Shown: positions 1 to 8,229 of the stretch, piece after piece
Layout of the letters: each line of letters begins with the position of its first letter
How positions within the stretch are numbered: position 1 is the first letter of the stretch
Source: Bacteroidota bacterium
GTDB taxonomy: Bacteria > Bacteroidota > Bacteroidia > Bacteroidales > Paludibacteraceae
Length of the DNA: 57,366 nucleotides
NCBI GenBank assembly: GCA_021779195.1
Contig: JAJYBB010000018.1
Coordinates: forward strand, 1-57,366
Direction: 5' to 3'
Program-made: the position numbers and the translations under genes
The notes under the pieces: generated by a model
The model's database searches: none
The model's input: the letters and a program-made list of their open reading frames with translations, nothing else
Told to the model about the DNA's origin: nothing

Positions 1-660
1 TAAATAATTTGCGAACAAAGTTCGCTGTGGTTCTAATCCTGAAACAATAGCTACAACCTGAAACGTGATGTCGGGTCGAATTACTTTTATCAAACTAAAG
101 CGAGATAATATCCCTATAAATTTAGCTTTGTGGGGCAGTGGATAAAGATGAGATAAGTCTCCTGAAAAGTTTTCATTATTGGCTTGGTCTGGAATCCAAC
201 ATTCATTGAATTGAATGATGATGAGCCGATGAATCAACCAAAGCAATGGCTCAAGCAATTTCATCGACATGGGCAATTTGATCATTAACTGGTGAGTAAT
301 AAATACTGTATGTGTTTGTCGACACCAAAGTCCAAAACGATTGTCTGAAATCACTTGATCGGGTTTTTCGAATTTAGTCCATTGTTTTAGCCAATGATGT
401 TCTTTTAATATTCCCAAAAGAATAAAAGGAAGGTTTCGAATCATGGCAAAAACTTGAGTTTTGCTTTTTGAATAACGAATGTTGTAAGAATGAAGTTCGA
501 TAAATTGAAGTGATGGAAAATGTTGTTGTAAAAATTGGAGCGGGTAACCATCGGCTGCTACGATTACTTCATGACCTTCGGTCATAAGTGAATGGATTAT
601 CGGGATGCAACGTGAAGCATGTCCCAAGCCCCAGTTTAAGGGTGCAACAAGGATTTTCAT
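1..660 (-). CDS. GT-B family glycosyltransferase (MurG/UGT-like), C-terminus outside window
   Basis: The gene runs off the left edge; 220 N-terminal codons are open from an ATG at 660. The protein starts MKILVAPLNWGLGHASRC, a Rossmann beta strand followed by the G-L-G-H turn (residues 11-14) seen at the N-terminus of MurG-like GT-B enzymes. Later it has ISDNRFG, ITHQL and ECWIPD, which resemble a conserved Bacteroidota glycosyltransferase family, and it ends near SGLEPQRT, where the donor-binding domain should begin. The donor and acceptor cannot be told. The stop of the neighbouring radical SAM gene is 15 bp upstream of this ATG, so the two are probably cotranscribed. Confidence 0.75.
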   Translation of the reverse strand, partial: MKILVAPLNWGLGHASRCIPIIHSLMTEGHEVIVAADGYPLQFLQQHFPSLQFIELHSYNIRYSKSKTQVFAMIRNLPFILLGILKEHHWLKQWTKFEKPDQVISDNRFGLWCRQTHTVFITHQLMIKLPMSMKLLEPLLWLIHRLIIIQFNECWIPDQANNENFSGDLSHLYPLPHKAKFIGILSRFSLIKVIRPDITFQVVAIVSGLEPQRTLFANYL

Positions 661-675
661 TTTTAAATTAAATTC

Positions 676-1446
676 TTATCCTGCCACAGAAACATCAAAT
701 CCACATTGCCGAGCTTTCTCGGCAATGTGATTTAATTCTGTTACATTCAATTTTTCAAGTTGATGCGCAGGCGTTTCTCTATCAATAGTGTAAATCATAA
801 TTTGCTTTGGATGAATTGCTTTCATGGCTGATAACCAAGCTTCAACTTCTTCGGGTGTGGAGTTGTCAATTTTTTGTCCTTGGTATTCACCACGTAAAAA
901 CATGGTTTGAATTATTAAATTTCCTTCAAATTTCTTTAGGTGGTCAATAAGCCAAGCCACTGTAATGTGTTTCCCTGCAGGTTGATCTAATAATTTCATG
1001 GTTTGATCAATACTGGAATCAAATTTAAGAATATTATTGTCTATTTTGTTTAATGCTTTGAAAATTTGAGGTTTATGAATTTTTGTTGCATTTGAAAGTA
1101 CACTCACTTTGGCTGATGGGCAATATTGATTTCGTAGGATAATCGTGTCGTCAATAATTTGTTCAAATTCTGGATGAAGTGTAGGTTCGCCATTTCCTGC
1201 AAAAGTAATTACATCAGGGCAATTTTTTTCCGTAGCCATTTGATTGAGTTTAATACGCAGGGCTTCGAAAACTTGTTCACGGGTTGGTAACGGAGTTTCA
1301 CGCATGGTGGTATTAAATCCACACTCACAATAAATACAATTAAATGAACATATTTTTGCATCAACGGGTAATAAATTTACACCAAGTGACAATCCTAACC
1401 GGCGACTGTGAATGGGTCCGAAGATGATTTGATTGAAAAGTATCAT
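676..1446 (-). CDS. radical SAM protein
   Basis: A 256-residue protein with the 4Fe-4S-binding CxxxCxxC motif (C33, C37, C40) near the N-terminus and the SAM-binding GNGEPT motif at residues 84-89, so it should cleave S-adenosylmethionine to start a radical reaction. The N-terminal FGPIHSRRLG and the compact size place it in a small family of bacterial proteins related to the TYW1/MoaA-type fold; the substrate is not known. An extra Cys at 42 lies next to the cluster motif. It sits between dnaG and the partial glycosyltransferase and is probably cotranscribed with the latter. Confidence 0.82.
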   Translation of the reverse strand: MILFNQIIFGPIHSRRLGLSLGVNLLPVDAKICSFNCIYCECGFNTTMRETPLPTREQVFEALRIKLNQMATEKNCPDVITFAGNGEPTLHPEFEQIIDDTIILRNQYCPSAKVSVLSNATKIHKPQIFKALNKIDNNILKFDSSIDQTMKLLDQPAGKHITVAWLIDHLKKFEGNLIIQTMFLRGEYQGQKIDNSTPEEVEAWLSAMKAIHPKQIMIYTIDRETPAHQLEKLNVTELNHIAEKARQCGFDVSVAG

Positions 1447-1609
1447 TGTGTTGATATTTTATTTGATTAAAATTGTGTAAAAGTAAATTCTTTTTCGATT
1501 CTTATTTCAAAACATTCGTGAAACCGATTATCAGATATTAGAAAACCCTTTTTTAATTCGCCATGAACTTCAATATTTTTCATATTTGGGGAAGCATTTA
1601 TTTCTGTTT

Positions 1610-3550
1610 CTAAATCTTATTTATAATTCTTTCGCCTAATTTTTTTGAAAGTTGCTGTTTAATATTTTCTAATAAACCCATTTCTCGCATAATTATTTCA
1701 GCCATTTCAAAGTTTTTTGTGTCGGTTGCGGTTTTAAGTTTTATCAGATTTTGTTTAATCTTGTCGAGTAATATGCTGTTTTTAAGTTCGAAAATTAGTC
1801 TCGGAACCAATTGATCTAAGCGTTCGGCATCAGTTTGAATTTTTTTGACTTTAGAATGAATTTTACTCAAAGTGTATTTTTCAGAGATTAAATCTGCAGC
1901 TAGGGCACTAATCTTACTGTCAGGATGAAATGAGAAAAAACGTTGCGCTTTAAAGCTATCATTTTGGAAATGATTTTTATATTCTTCGAGCATCTGCAAG
2001 TGAATTGGATGGTTAAAATATACGCCATCATTTTCTAATTCACTGATGAGATATTCACCCACGGAAATGGGTCGTTGAGTATCTTCGTCGATGAAATAAA
2101 CTGTTTCACCAAATCGCAACAGTAATTGGAGTATGTTTCGTTCTTGTTCTTCAAATTTCGAACTGAAGGAACTTATTTCGAGTTCATTTCCGGTTTGCTT
2201 TTCGGTGGATATATTTTCAGTTGGACGGTGCAGAGTTTTAGATTGATCATTTTCTTTTAGTTTGTTAATTTCGTAGTATAACATTTGCTCGTCAACGTTG
2301 AGCAGAGTGCTGCATTCTTTCACGTATTCGGCACGTATGGCTAAATTTGGAATGATAGCAATGCTTCGTACGATATCAAGCACCAATGCTGCCCTTTTTA
2401 CCGGATCGTTTCCTGCTTCTGCGAGTAATAGGTTCGTTTTGAACCGAATAAAATCAGACGAATTTATATGTACAAATTCAATAAAATCAGATGCATTGTG
2501 TTTTTGTGCAAAAGAATCGGGGTCATCTCCATCAGGTAAAAGCAGTACTTTGATATTTAAACCTTCTTCGAGCAATAAATCGATACCACGAATTGAAGCT
2601 TTAATTCCAGCCGGATCACCATCATAGATCACGGTTACATTTTCAGTGAATCGATGAATAAGTCTAATCTGACCTGGTGTAAGCGAAGTTCCTGATGAAG
2701 CTACGACATTTTCAATGCCATTTTGATGCATTGAAATTACATCGGTGTAACCTTCAACTAAGAAGCATCGGTCTTGTTTTACAATGGCTTGTTTGGCAAA
2801 AAATATACCGTATAGTTCGTTGCTTTTGTGATAAATATCTGATTCAGGCGAGTTCACGTATTTCGCCATTTTATCGTTTTTTTTCAGAATCCGACCTCCG
2901 AAAGCCACTACTTTACCTGATAAAGAATGGACAGGGAACATTACCCTACCCCTAAACCGATCAGATAATTGACCGTTCTCGTTATCGAGTGTCAAGCCTG
3001 TTTTTACTAAATACTCTTTGTTATATCCCGCGTTAATTCCGGCACGCGTGAAAGCATCGCGTTGATCTAAACTGTATCCAAGTTGAAATTTATGAATTAT
3101 ATCTTCACGAAAACCACGCTCACGAAAATATCCTAACCCGATCGACTTGCCATCAATATGTTGATGAAGTGTTGACGTGAAATATTTTTGGGCAAAATCG
3201 TTGACAAGGAACATGCTTTCGCGATCGTTCCTAACTGCCATTTCTTCCGGCGATAGTTCGCGTTCCTGAATTTCGATATGATATTTACGCGCCAGATATT
3301 TTAAAGCTTCAGTATACGATATTTGCTCGTGCTCCATGATGAAATTTACCGAATTTCCTCCTTTGCCACAACCAAAACATTTAAAAATGCCTTTGGCAGG
3401 GGAAACGATAAATGAAGGTGTCTTTTCGTTGTGAAACGGACACAAACCAATCATATTTACCCCTCGTTTTTTAAGAGTAACGAAATCATTTACCACATCC
3501 TGAATTTGTGCAGTTTCGTTTATTCGGTCGATGGTTGTCTGATCTATCAT
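1610..3550 (-). CDS. dnaG: DNA primase
   Basis: At 646 residues this is a full-length DnaG, which makes the RNA primers for chromosome replication. The N-terminal CHC2 zinc-binding domain is visible as C37-P-F-H40 and C58-F-G-C61. It is followed by the primase core and a TOPRIM domain containing FLVEGYTDV and VIYDGDPAG, whose acidic residues bind the catalytic metals, then VLLLPDGDDPDSFA. The C-terminal third is less conserved and should hold the helicase-interaction domain. The ATG at 3550 gives the usual MIDQ-type start before the first helix. No rpsU or rpoD lies beside it, unlike the enterobacterial macromolecular synthesis operon. Confidence 0.97.
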   Translation of the reverse strand: MIDQTTIDRINETAQIQDVVNDFVTLKKRGVNMIGLCPFHNEKTPSFIVSPAKGIFKCFGCGKGGNSVNFIMEHEQISYTEALKYLARKYHIEIQERELSPEEMAVRNDRESMFLVNDFAQKYFTSTLHQHIDGKSIGLGYFRERGFREDIIHKFQLGYSLDQRDAFTRAGINAGYNKEYLVKTGLTLDNENGQLSDRFRGRVMFPVHSLSGKVVAFGGRILKKNDKMAKYVNSPESDIYHKSNELYGIFFAKQAIVKQDRCFLVEGYTDVISMHQNGIENVVASSGTSLTPGQIRLIHRFTENVTVIYDGDPAGIKASIRGIDLLLEEGLNIKVLLLPDGDDPDSFAQKHNASDFIEFVHINSSDFIRFKTNLLLAEAGNDPVKRAALVLDIVRSIAIIPNLAIRAEYVKECSTLLNVDEQMLYYEINKLKENDQSKTLHRPTENISTEKQTGNELEISSFSSKFEEQERNILQLLLRFGETVYFIDEDTQRPISVGEYLISELENDGVYFNHPIHLQMLEEYKNHFQNDSFKAQRFFSFHPDSKISALAADLISEKYTLSKIHSKVKKIQTDAERLDQLVPRLIFELKNSILLDKIKQNLIKLKTATDTKNFEMAEIIMREMGLLENIKQQLSKKLGERIINKI

Positions 3551-3919
3551 AATTGATTTTAAATTACCTGCCGGAAATTTGGCAACTGTAATCTTTAAAA
3601 TTGTGGTTACAAAACTACTTATTTTATTTCATAAAACGGGTATTTTGAACGAATATAATGCAGTTGTTGTCATTGGTTTTTTCTGCTAAAATCTTCTTTT
3701 TGTAATTTTACTTTTTTAATATTTTCTGAATTTTCTGTCATGAACAGTCAAATTTGGCATTACTATCAGTTCAAATAAAATTTTATTTTAAATTTTATTT
3801 CAAAATCAATTTAGTAGAACCATAAAACTCACAAGTTGATGTAAGAAATTTTCTGGTTTTGAGTCAATATTATACAGACATAAACAAGAAACATTAATTT
3901 TTAATTTTAACTAATTATT
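3551..3919. other. AT-rich divergent spacer between dnaG and a small secreted-protein gene
   Basis: This 369-bp stretch separates divergently transcribed genes and must hold at least two promoters, but no convincing paired -33/-7 elements could be picked out. It contains poly-T and poly-A rich segments. No open frame of useful length, tRNA or strong hairpin was seen. Confidence 0.5.
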
Positions 3920-4249
3920 ATGAAAACAATTCAATTGAAAAGTGTATTTATTCTCGCTGGATTTGTACTGTTAAGTACGCAGTTATTTGCACGAGATTTA
4001 TTTGAAATCAAAGGCAAAATTGTGAAAAATGATACTCAGGAAGCTGTTTCTGCTTCGGTATTTTTGTTGGATTCAAAATCTATGGAAATTATTCTTGACA
4101 CAACTTGTAATGTAAATGGCGATTTTCGGATTGAAGGGGTGGAAAAAGGAAATTATATTCTTTTGGTTCAAAAAGCAGGATATCAAAAGCCTGAAAAACG
4201 GATAATAAATATTTCAGAAAAAGGAGTTGAAATTAAACTGTTAAAATAA
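3920..4249 (+). CDS. small secreted protein with a carboxypeptidase-regulatory-like (CNA-B type) domain
   Basis: A 109-residue protein with a cleavable signal peptide (MKTIQLKSVF then a hydrophobic run to about residue 24, LFARD). The mature part carries the pattern IKGKIVKNDTQEAVSASVFL...GDFRIEGVEKGNYILLVQKAGY, typical of the beta-sandwich carboxypeptidase-regulatory-like domain often found at the N-terminus of Bacteroidota TonB-dependent (SusC-like) receptors. Here it stands alone, with no barrel or plug after it. It is monocistronic between dnaG (divergent) and the nuclease gene (convergent). It is probably periplasmic or surface-associated; its role is unknown. Confidence 0.7.
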   Translation: MKTIQLKSVFILAGFVLLSTQLFARDLFEIKGKIVKNDTQEAVSASVFLLDSKSMEIILDTTCNVNGDFRIEGVEKGNYILLVQKAGYQKPEKRIINISEKGVEIKLLK

Positions 4250-4391
4250 ATTTCAAAATAATTTTAACTTGTTAAGTTAACTTGAACTTTTTATAAATAA
4301 AATTCTTACGTGCTAATGTATCCTCAAAAATAAATTTTTGTTAAAGTTTTATTTGTAAATAGAGAGCCATTTTTCTAACTATTTGATTGAC

Positions 4392-4436
4392 GGATAAAAA
4401 CAAAAGACCTGTTCACATTTTTTTGAACAGGTCTTT
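4392..4436 (-). terminator. rho-independent terminator of the S1/P1 nuclease gene
   Basis: A perfect 13-bp inverted repeat (4403-4415 with 4424-4436) with an 8-nt loop lies 34 bp past the nuclease stop codon. Read on the minus strand the stem is followed by a T-rich tract. It could also stop plus-strand transcripts coming from the small secreted-protein gene. Confidence 0.8.
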
Positions 4437-4470
4437 AAAATTATTTAAATCAGCAATAGATATTTATATC

Positions 4471-5247
4471 TTATTTAAATATTTTATTCAGCACATTTGC
4501 CAACTGAATGCCACCCCTATAAAGCATTTCATCGGCTTTCTCGTTAAAAAAATAGACATAATGATAATTATTTGTGTCTGAAAGATCGTACTTATAAATT
4601 AAATTACGCAAACTGTAATCGGCTTCAACAGATTGCAATATCGTATATTTTATAAATTTTGCTTTCTGGGGATAAAATCTGTCCTGTAGGTAATGACTGT
4701 ATTCGGAGTATGACATTTTTTTTGATTCGATGATTGCACCATCCCATACGGCGTGAAGATTGGTTTTACGACCAAACCAGTTAATTTGCACCATATTTCC
4801 TCCTTTGTCGGTTTTTCTGCCTAAATGTAAGGGTTGATGTAAATCGCCTATAAAATGAACAATAAATTTAAGGGCTTCAGCATTGTTTTTATCATTTTTC
4901 AATACGTTGGATAAAGAATCTATCGCAAAAAATAAATGATTTCCTTCAGCTTTTGGATGATTGAGAAGGTGCTTTATATCGGCAGTCGTCATGTTTTCGT
5001 CTAAATCCTGATAATGCCATGGATAACTGTAGGCATATTTACTATCGCTTCTAATATCGTCAGCCCAAGTCGCATAGTAAATTATGCCATGTTTGCCAAG
5101 TACATGATCAACTTGAGTTCGCACCTTGTTAGTCAAATTGTTATAAGCTATGTCTGCAATTATTCGATGTCCCATCGCATCGTAAGCTGAAATTGAAATG
5201 CTGATTTCCAATAGAATAAATGATAAAAGGAGTTTGGTGATTTTCAT
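4471..5247 (-). CDS. S1/P1-type zinc-dependent nuclease, secreted
   Basis: A 258-residue protein with a signal peptide and the metal ligands of the S1/P1 nuclease / phospholipase C fold: MGHRIIADIA after the signal peptide, TWADDIR, WHYQD, HFIGDLHQPLH and NLHAVWDG. It should degrade single-stranded DNA or RNA, or nucleotides, in the periplasm or outside the cell using three zinc ions. One oddity: the family normally has a Trp at the mature N-terminus, whose amino group and carbonyl bind zinc. Here the predicted mature end after A21 is Tyr22 (Y-D-A-M-G-H). It appears monocistronic, with a clear terminator downstream. Confidence 0.9.
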   Translation of the reverse strand: MKITKLLLSFILLEISISISAYDAMGHRIIADIAYNNLTNKVRTQVDHVLGKHGIIYYATWADDIRSDSKYAYSYPWHYQDLDENMTTADIKHLLNHPKAEGNHLFFAIDSLSNVLKNDKNNAEALKFIVHFIGDLHQPLHLGRKTDKGGNMVQINWFGRKTNLHAVWDGAIIESKKMSYSEYSHYLQDRFYPQKAKFIKYTILQSVEADYSLRNLIYKYDLSDTNNYHYVYFFNEKADEMLYRGGIQLANVLNKIFK

Positions 5248-5496
5248 GCGCTAATTTTTTGCTGTTAATAATTATGGAGTTATTTTAAAGAAATTGATAA
5301 AATTTCATGCTGATTTTTCTAAATAAAGTTTTGAATAGCCTAATTTGAAAACTTCAATTTCACGTTTGAAAAGGAAAGTTAGCAATATCAATATTTTAAA
5401 ATAAAATGAATCAACGATTTATGATTTATGCAATATATAAAAATAGGTGATCTGTTTAAAGTGAAAAATTGTATCTACCATGCAAATTTGAATAAA

Positions 5497-6102
5497 TTAT
5501 TGTTTGATTTTTCGACGTATCCCGCTAGCGTTCGTGATAATTGATTCGTCGATATAGGAAAGAGTGGCATCATAGCTTCCTTTTAATTCTTTTTTATCAT
5601 CAGTAATAAAGTTGAAAATAATTTGATAATTTAAACCTGAACGGTTGAGCGTAAAACTTCCTTGAGTAATCAGTTTTTGGGTCGATTTTGTAGGATTGGG
5701 TTCGTAATAATATATAGTTGCACCGATCGGGAAAACTGCATTATCGACCGTATCATTTTTTCCCGGAGCCACAGTAAACGGAGCTCCTGAATTGTCAATA
5801 GTATAGGTGCCGGTAGGTAAAATTGTAACGGTGGAATCTACGAAAACATCTTCTAAAAACAAATATTGTCCAATGCCTTCCAATTGTCCAATATTATTGA
5901 TTTTCAAGGAGTCGGATAAAAATGTTAATGAAAGTACATGATTTTTATTACCATAAGCTGCATAATAAGAACCAAAAAACTCAGCATACCCATAGCTATA
6001 ATTTGGGTTTGATTCGTAAACATAAGCTGGAATGATGGTGTTTGGAGTACACGCACCCAACATTAGAATAAGTACAAATGCGATAATCGAAAAGTGCTTC
6101 AT
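5497..6102 (-). CDS. lipoprotein of unknown function
   Basis: A 201-residue protein with a type II signal peptide: a hydrophobic run ending in the lipobox LGAC, with Cys at about residue 18, so it should be processed by the LspA encoded at 46.7 kb and anchored to a membrane. The mature part is rich in Tyr, Gly, Ser and Thr with alternating hydrophobic residues, suggesting a mostly beta structure. No known family was recognised. It lies downstream of the LolE-like gene on the same strand with a 69-bp gap and could be its last cotranscribed gene. Confidence 0.7.
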   Translation of the reverse strand: MKHFSIIAFVLILMLGACTPNTIIPAYVYESNPNYSYGYAEFFGSYYAAYGNKNHVLSLTFLSDSLKINNIGQLEGIGQYLFLEDVFVDSTVTILPTGTYTIDNSGAPFTVAPGKNDTVDNAVFPIGATIYYYEPNPTKSTQKLITQGSFTLNRSGLNYQIIFNFITDDKKELKGSYDATLSYIDESIITNASGIRRKIKQ

Positions 6103-6171
6103 TTCTTTCTGATTTTTTGGGCATAAAAATTATAACTGATCAAAACTGAATCTATTTCGTAACGTTAAACT

Positions 6172-7437
6172 TTATTCAATGTTTTGTTTTGTTTTGACAT
6201 ATCGAACCGGATAATAAGCGGCTAAAAATCCCATTATCAATACGGTAGTGAAAACCAATAGAATATCGGAAACTTTTGTTACCACTGGATAAGCGTCGAC
6301 CACGTAACCACTGCCCATTTTCAAAAATCCGAAATATTGCTGAAGCAAGGACAGTAAAGTGCCAGCAACAATACCTCCCATGGCACCGACAATTGAAATT
6401 AGCCAACCTTCAAATAGAAAAATTCGTTTTATCATTTGTCCGTTTGCTCCCAGATGTCGAAGAGTTTGGATGTCATCTTTTTTATCGATAATCAACATCG
6501 AAAGCGATCCGATAATATTAAAGCTGGCAATTAATAGTATGAAACTCAGAATCAAGTAGGTAATCCATTTCTCGATTTTCATGATATTGAAAAAACTTTC
6601 TTGTTGCTCATATCTATTTTTAACCAGAAATTGATTTCCTAAGATATGTTGAATTTGTTGCTGTACTTTTTGTTTGTCAACTCCATCCGAAAGTTTTAAT
6701 TCGATAGCCGAAACAGTATGTACATCATATTCAAATAATTGGCGGGCTAAATTAATGGAAACGATCACATAATGATCATCATATTGCAATTGTTTTACCG
6801 AAAAGATTCCTGAAACAAAGGTGCCAATCTGATTGAAACTTGTTTCGGGGCGAAGCAGATTAATGGTTGAAGTGCGTTTGGGTGCATAAATGTAAAGCGG
6901 ATCGACAAAATGGGCTCCCAACCCCAGAATACTTGCCACACCGACACCTGGGACTGCACGCTCAAAAGCTCCGTCGTAAAGTTGAAATTTGCCATCGTAC
7001 ATAATACTGTCTATTCGGGTCATTTTTTCAAAGTCATTGCTTACTCCTTTAATGGTAACAGGCATTTGCTTTTCTTTAAATCGAAGCAGAGCATTTTCTT
7101 CAATTACTTCAGTAAAATAAGCAACCGATGTCATTTTTTTTATTTCGGAAAAGGCTTGAGTACTGTCGTTAAATGATTTACCATGAGTCAATGTGATTTT
7201 CAAATCGGGATCAAAGTTTGAAAACATATTGGTGATCAGAGTATCAAAACCATTGAAAATGGATAATACTACGACCAACGCCATAGTTCCAACAGCCACA
7301 CCCGAAGCCGAAATACCAGAAATGATATTGATTGCATTGTGTGATTTTTTCGAAAACAGATAGCGACGTGAAATCCTGAATGAAAAGGATATTCCAGTCA
7401 AATAATCGTGGAAGATGCCGGTTTTAGTCCTGCTCAT
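6172..7437 (-). CDS. LolC/LolE-like ABC transporter permease (FtsX family)
   Basis: A 421-residue membrane protein. The N-terminal ISRRYLFSKKSHNAINIISGIS followed by a transmembrane helix (GVAVGTMALVVVLSIFNGF) is the usual start of LolC/LolE-type permeases. A large periplasmic MacB-like domain follows, then three transmembrane helices of the FtsX domain (residues about 290-415). In lipoprotein export such permeases pull lipoproteins out of the inner membrane for LolA, and a LolA-like protein is encoded at 39.0-39.7 kb. No LolD-type ATPase gene is adjacent. It starts 11 bp after rbfA, so the two form an operon, as in other Bacteroidota. Confidence 0.88.
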   Translation of the reverse strand: MSRTKTGIFHDYLTGISFSFRISRRYLFSKKSHNAINIISGISASGVAVGTMALVVVLSIFNGFDTLITNMFSNFDPDLKITLTHGKSFNDSTQAFSEIKKMTSVAYFTEVIEENALLRFKEKQMPVTIKGVSNDFEKMTRIDSIMYDGKFQLYDGAFERAVPGVGVASILGLGAHFVDPLYIYAPKRTSTINLLRPETSFNQIGTFVSGIFSVKQLQYDDHYVIVSINLARQLFEYDVHTVSAIELKLSDGVDKQKVQQQIQHILGNQFLVKNRYEQQESFFNIMKIEKWITYLILSFILLIASFNIIGSLSMLIIDKKDDIQTLRHLGANGQMIKRIFLFEGWLISIVGAMGGIVAGTLLSLLQQYFGFLKMGSGYVVDAYPVVTKVSDILLVFTTVLIMGFLAAYYPVRYVKTKQNIE

Positions 7438-7448
7438 TTCGGGAAAAA

Positions 7449-7832
7449 TTAATCTTCTTGTGAATTTTGAGGTTCTTCTGTTAATGGCGATGGCGGATCG
7501 CTTTTTAGCAGGTTGTCAATATTCTCGATATAGTCGAGTGAATCGTCAATATGAAAAAAAAGTTCAGGAACGATGCGCAGTTGATAACGAACACGTTTCC
7601 CTAAATCGAATCGAATCGATTTTGTGTCTTCAGAAACTTTTTTAATAATTTCTGAGGATTTATTACTTGGAAAAATACTGAGATGAGTATGTGCAACACC
7701 TAAATCGGGACTTACCTTAACGCCGGTTACAGTAATCAAAGTGCCATGTAACTGGCGAGCATATAACAAAAAGATTTCTCCAAGCTCTTTTTGTAACATG
7801 CGGGATATTTTTTGTTGTCTGGTTGTTTCCAT
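7449..7832 (-). CDS. rbfA: 30S ribosome-binding factor RbfA
   Basis: A 127-residue protein of typical RbfA size, starting METTRQQKISRMLQKELGEIFL. The KH-like fold is shown by TVTGVKVSPDLGVAHTHLSIFP and by KRVRYQLRIVPELFFHIDDSLDY near the C-terminus. RbfA binds immature 30S subunits and helps 16S rRNA 5'-end maturation, especially in the cold. It is the first gene of a probable operon with the LolE-like permease; a -7-like box lies about 215 bp upstream at 8046-8053. Confidence 0.95.
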   Translation of the reverse strand: METTRQQKISRMLQKELGEIFLLYARQLHGTLITVTGVKVSPDLGVAHTHLSIFPSNKSSEIIKKVSEDTKSIRFDLGKRVRYQLRIVPELFFHIDDSLDYIENIDNLLKSDPPSPLTEEPQNSQED

Positions 7833-8045
7833 AAAAATGTTGTAATTAAACAGCCTAATAATAGGTTTGTGTAAAAAGTGTGAATTGGTAAAACTCCAAT
7901 TGGAATTGTTGATTGAAATACATGAATTTAAAAATCAACCAATGCATCAAATGGATTCCTGAAGCGAATCTGCGAATTTAAGTTTGATAAAATCAAAATA
8001 TAATATTTTTAAAATATGTTCGGTTCTTATTCGAAAATAGAAATG

Positions 8046-8053
8046 CAAAGTTA
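8046..8053 (-). promoter_or_regulatory. -7-like promoter box for rbfA and the permease gene
   Basis: Read on the minus strand this is TAACTTTG, a match to the Bacteroidota TAnnTTTG -7 consensus. No good -33 TTTG is seen at the usual distance, and the implied leader of about 200 nt is long, so the call is tentative. Confidence 0.35.
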
Positions 8054-8065
8054 CTGTTTTTTTTG

Positions 8066-8073
8066 TATTTTTG
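8066..8073 (+). promoter_or_regulatory. -7-like promoter box for parC
   Basis: TATTTTTG on the plus strand fits TAnnTTTG. It lies about 156 bp upstream of the likely parC ATG. No -33 partner is evident. The rest of the 7833-8229 divergent spacer shows no gene or strong hairpin. Confidence 0.3.
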
Positions 8074-8229
8074 TCGATTGAATTTTTAAAAAATACCTTG
8101 TTTAATTCCATTCATTGGATTCAGTGGCAAATTGCCCATTGTTGAAATGATATTTATTTCATTATTATCCAGGGTAATCCTTTTCAGCATTTTTATTCAC
8201 TTTGACGAGTTGAAAATTTGAAGAATAAT

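Noticed and set aside
1467-1583. A 38-codon minus-strand ORF (MKNIEVHGELKKGFLISDN...) just downstream of dnaG.
   Set aside because: It looks protein-like but is too short to tell from chance, has no clear signal, and no family was recognised. A homologue search would settle it.
8218-8229. TTG at 8218 as the parC start.
   Set aside because: ATG four codons later fits better, and TTG starts are rare in this group.
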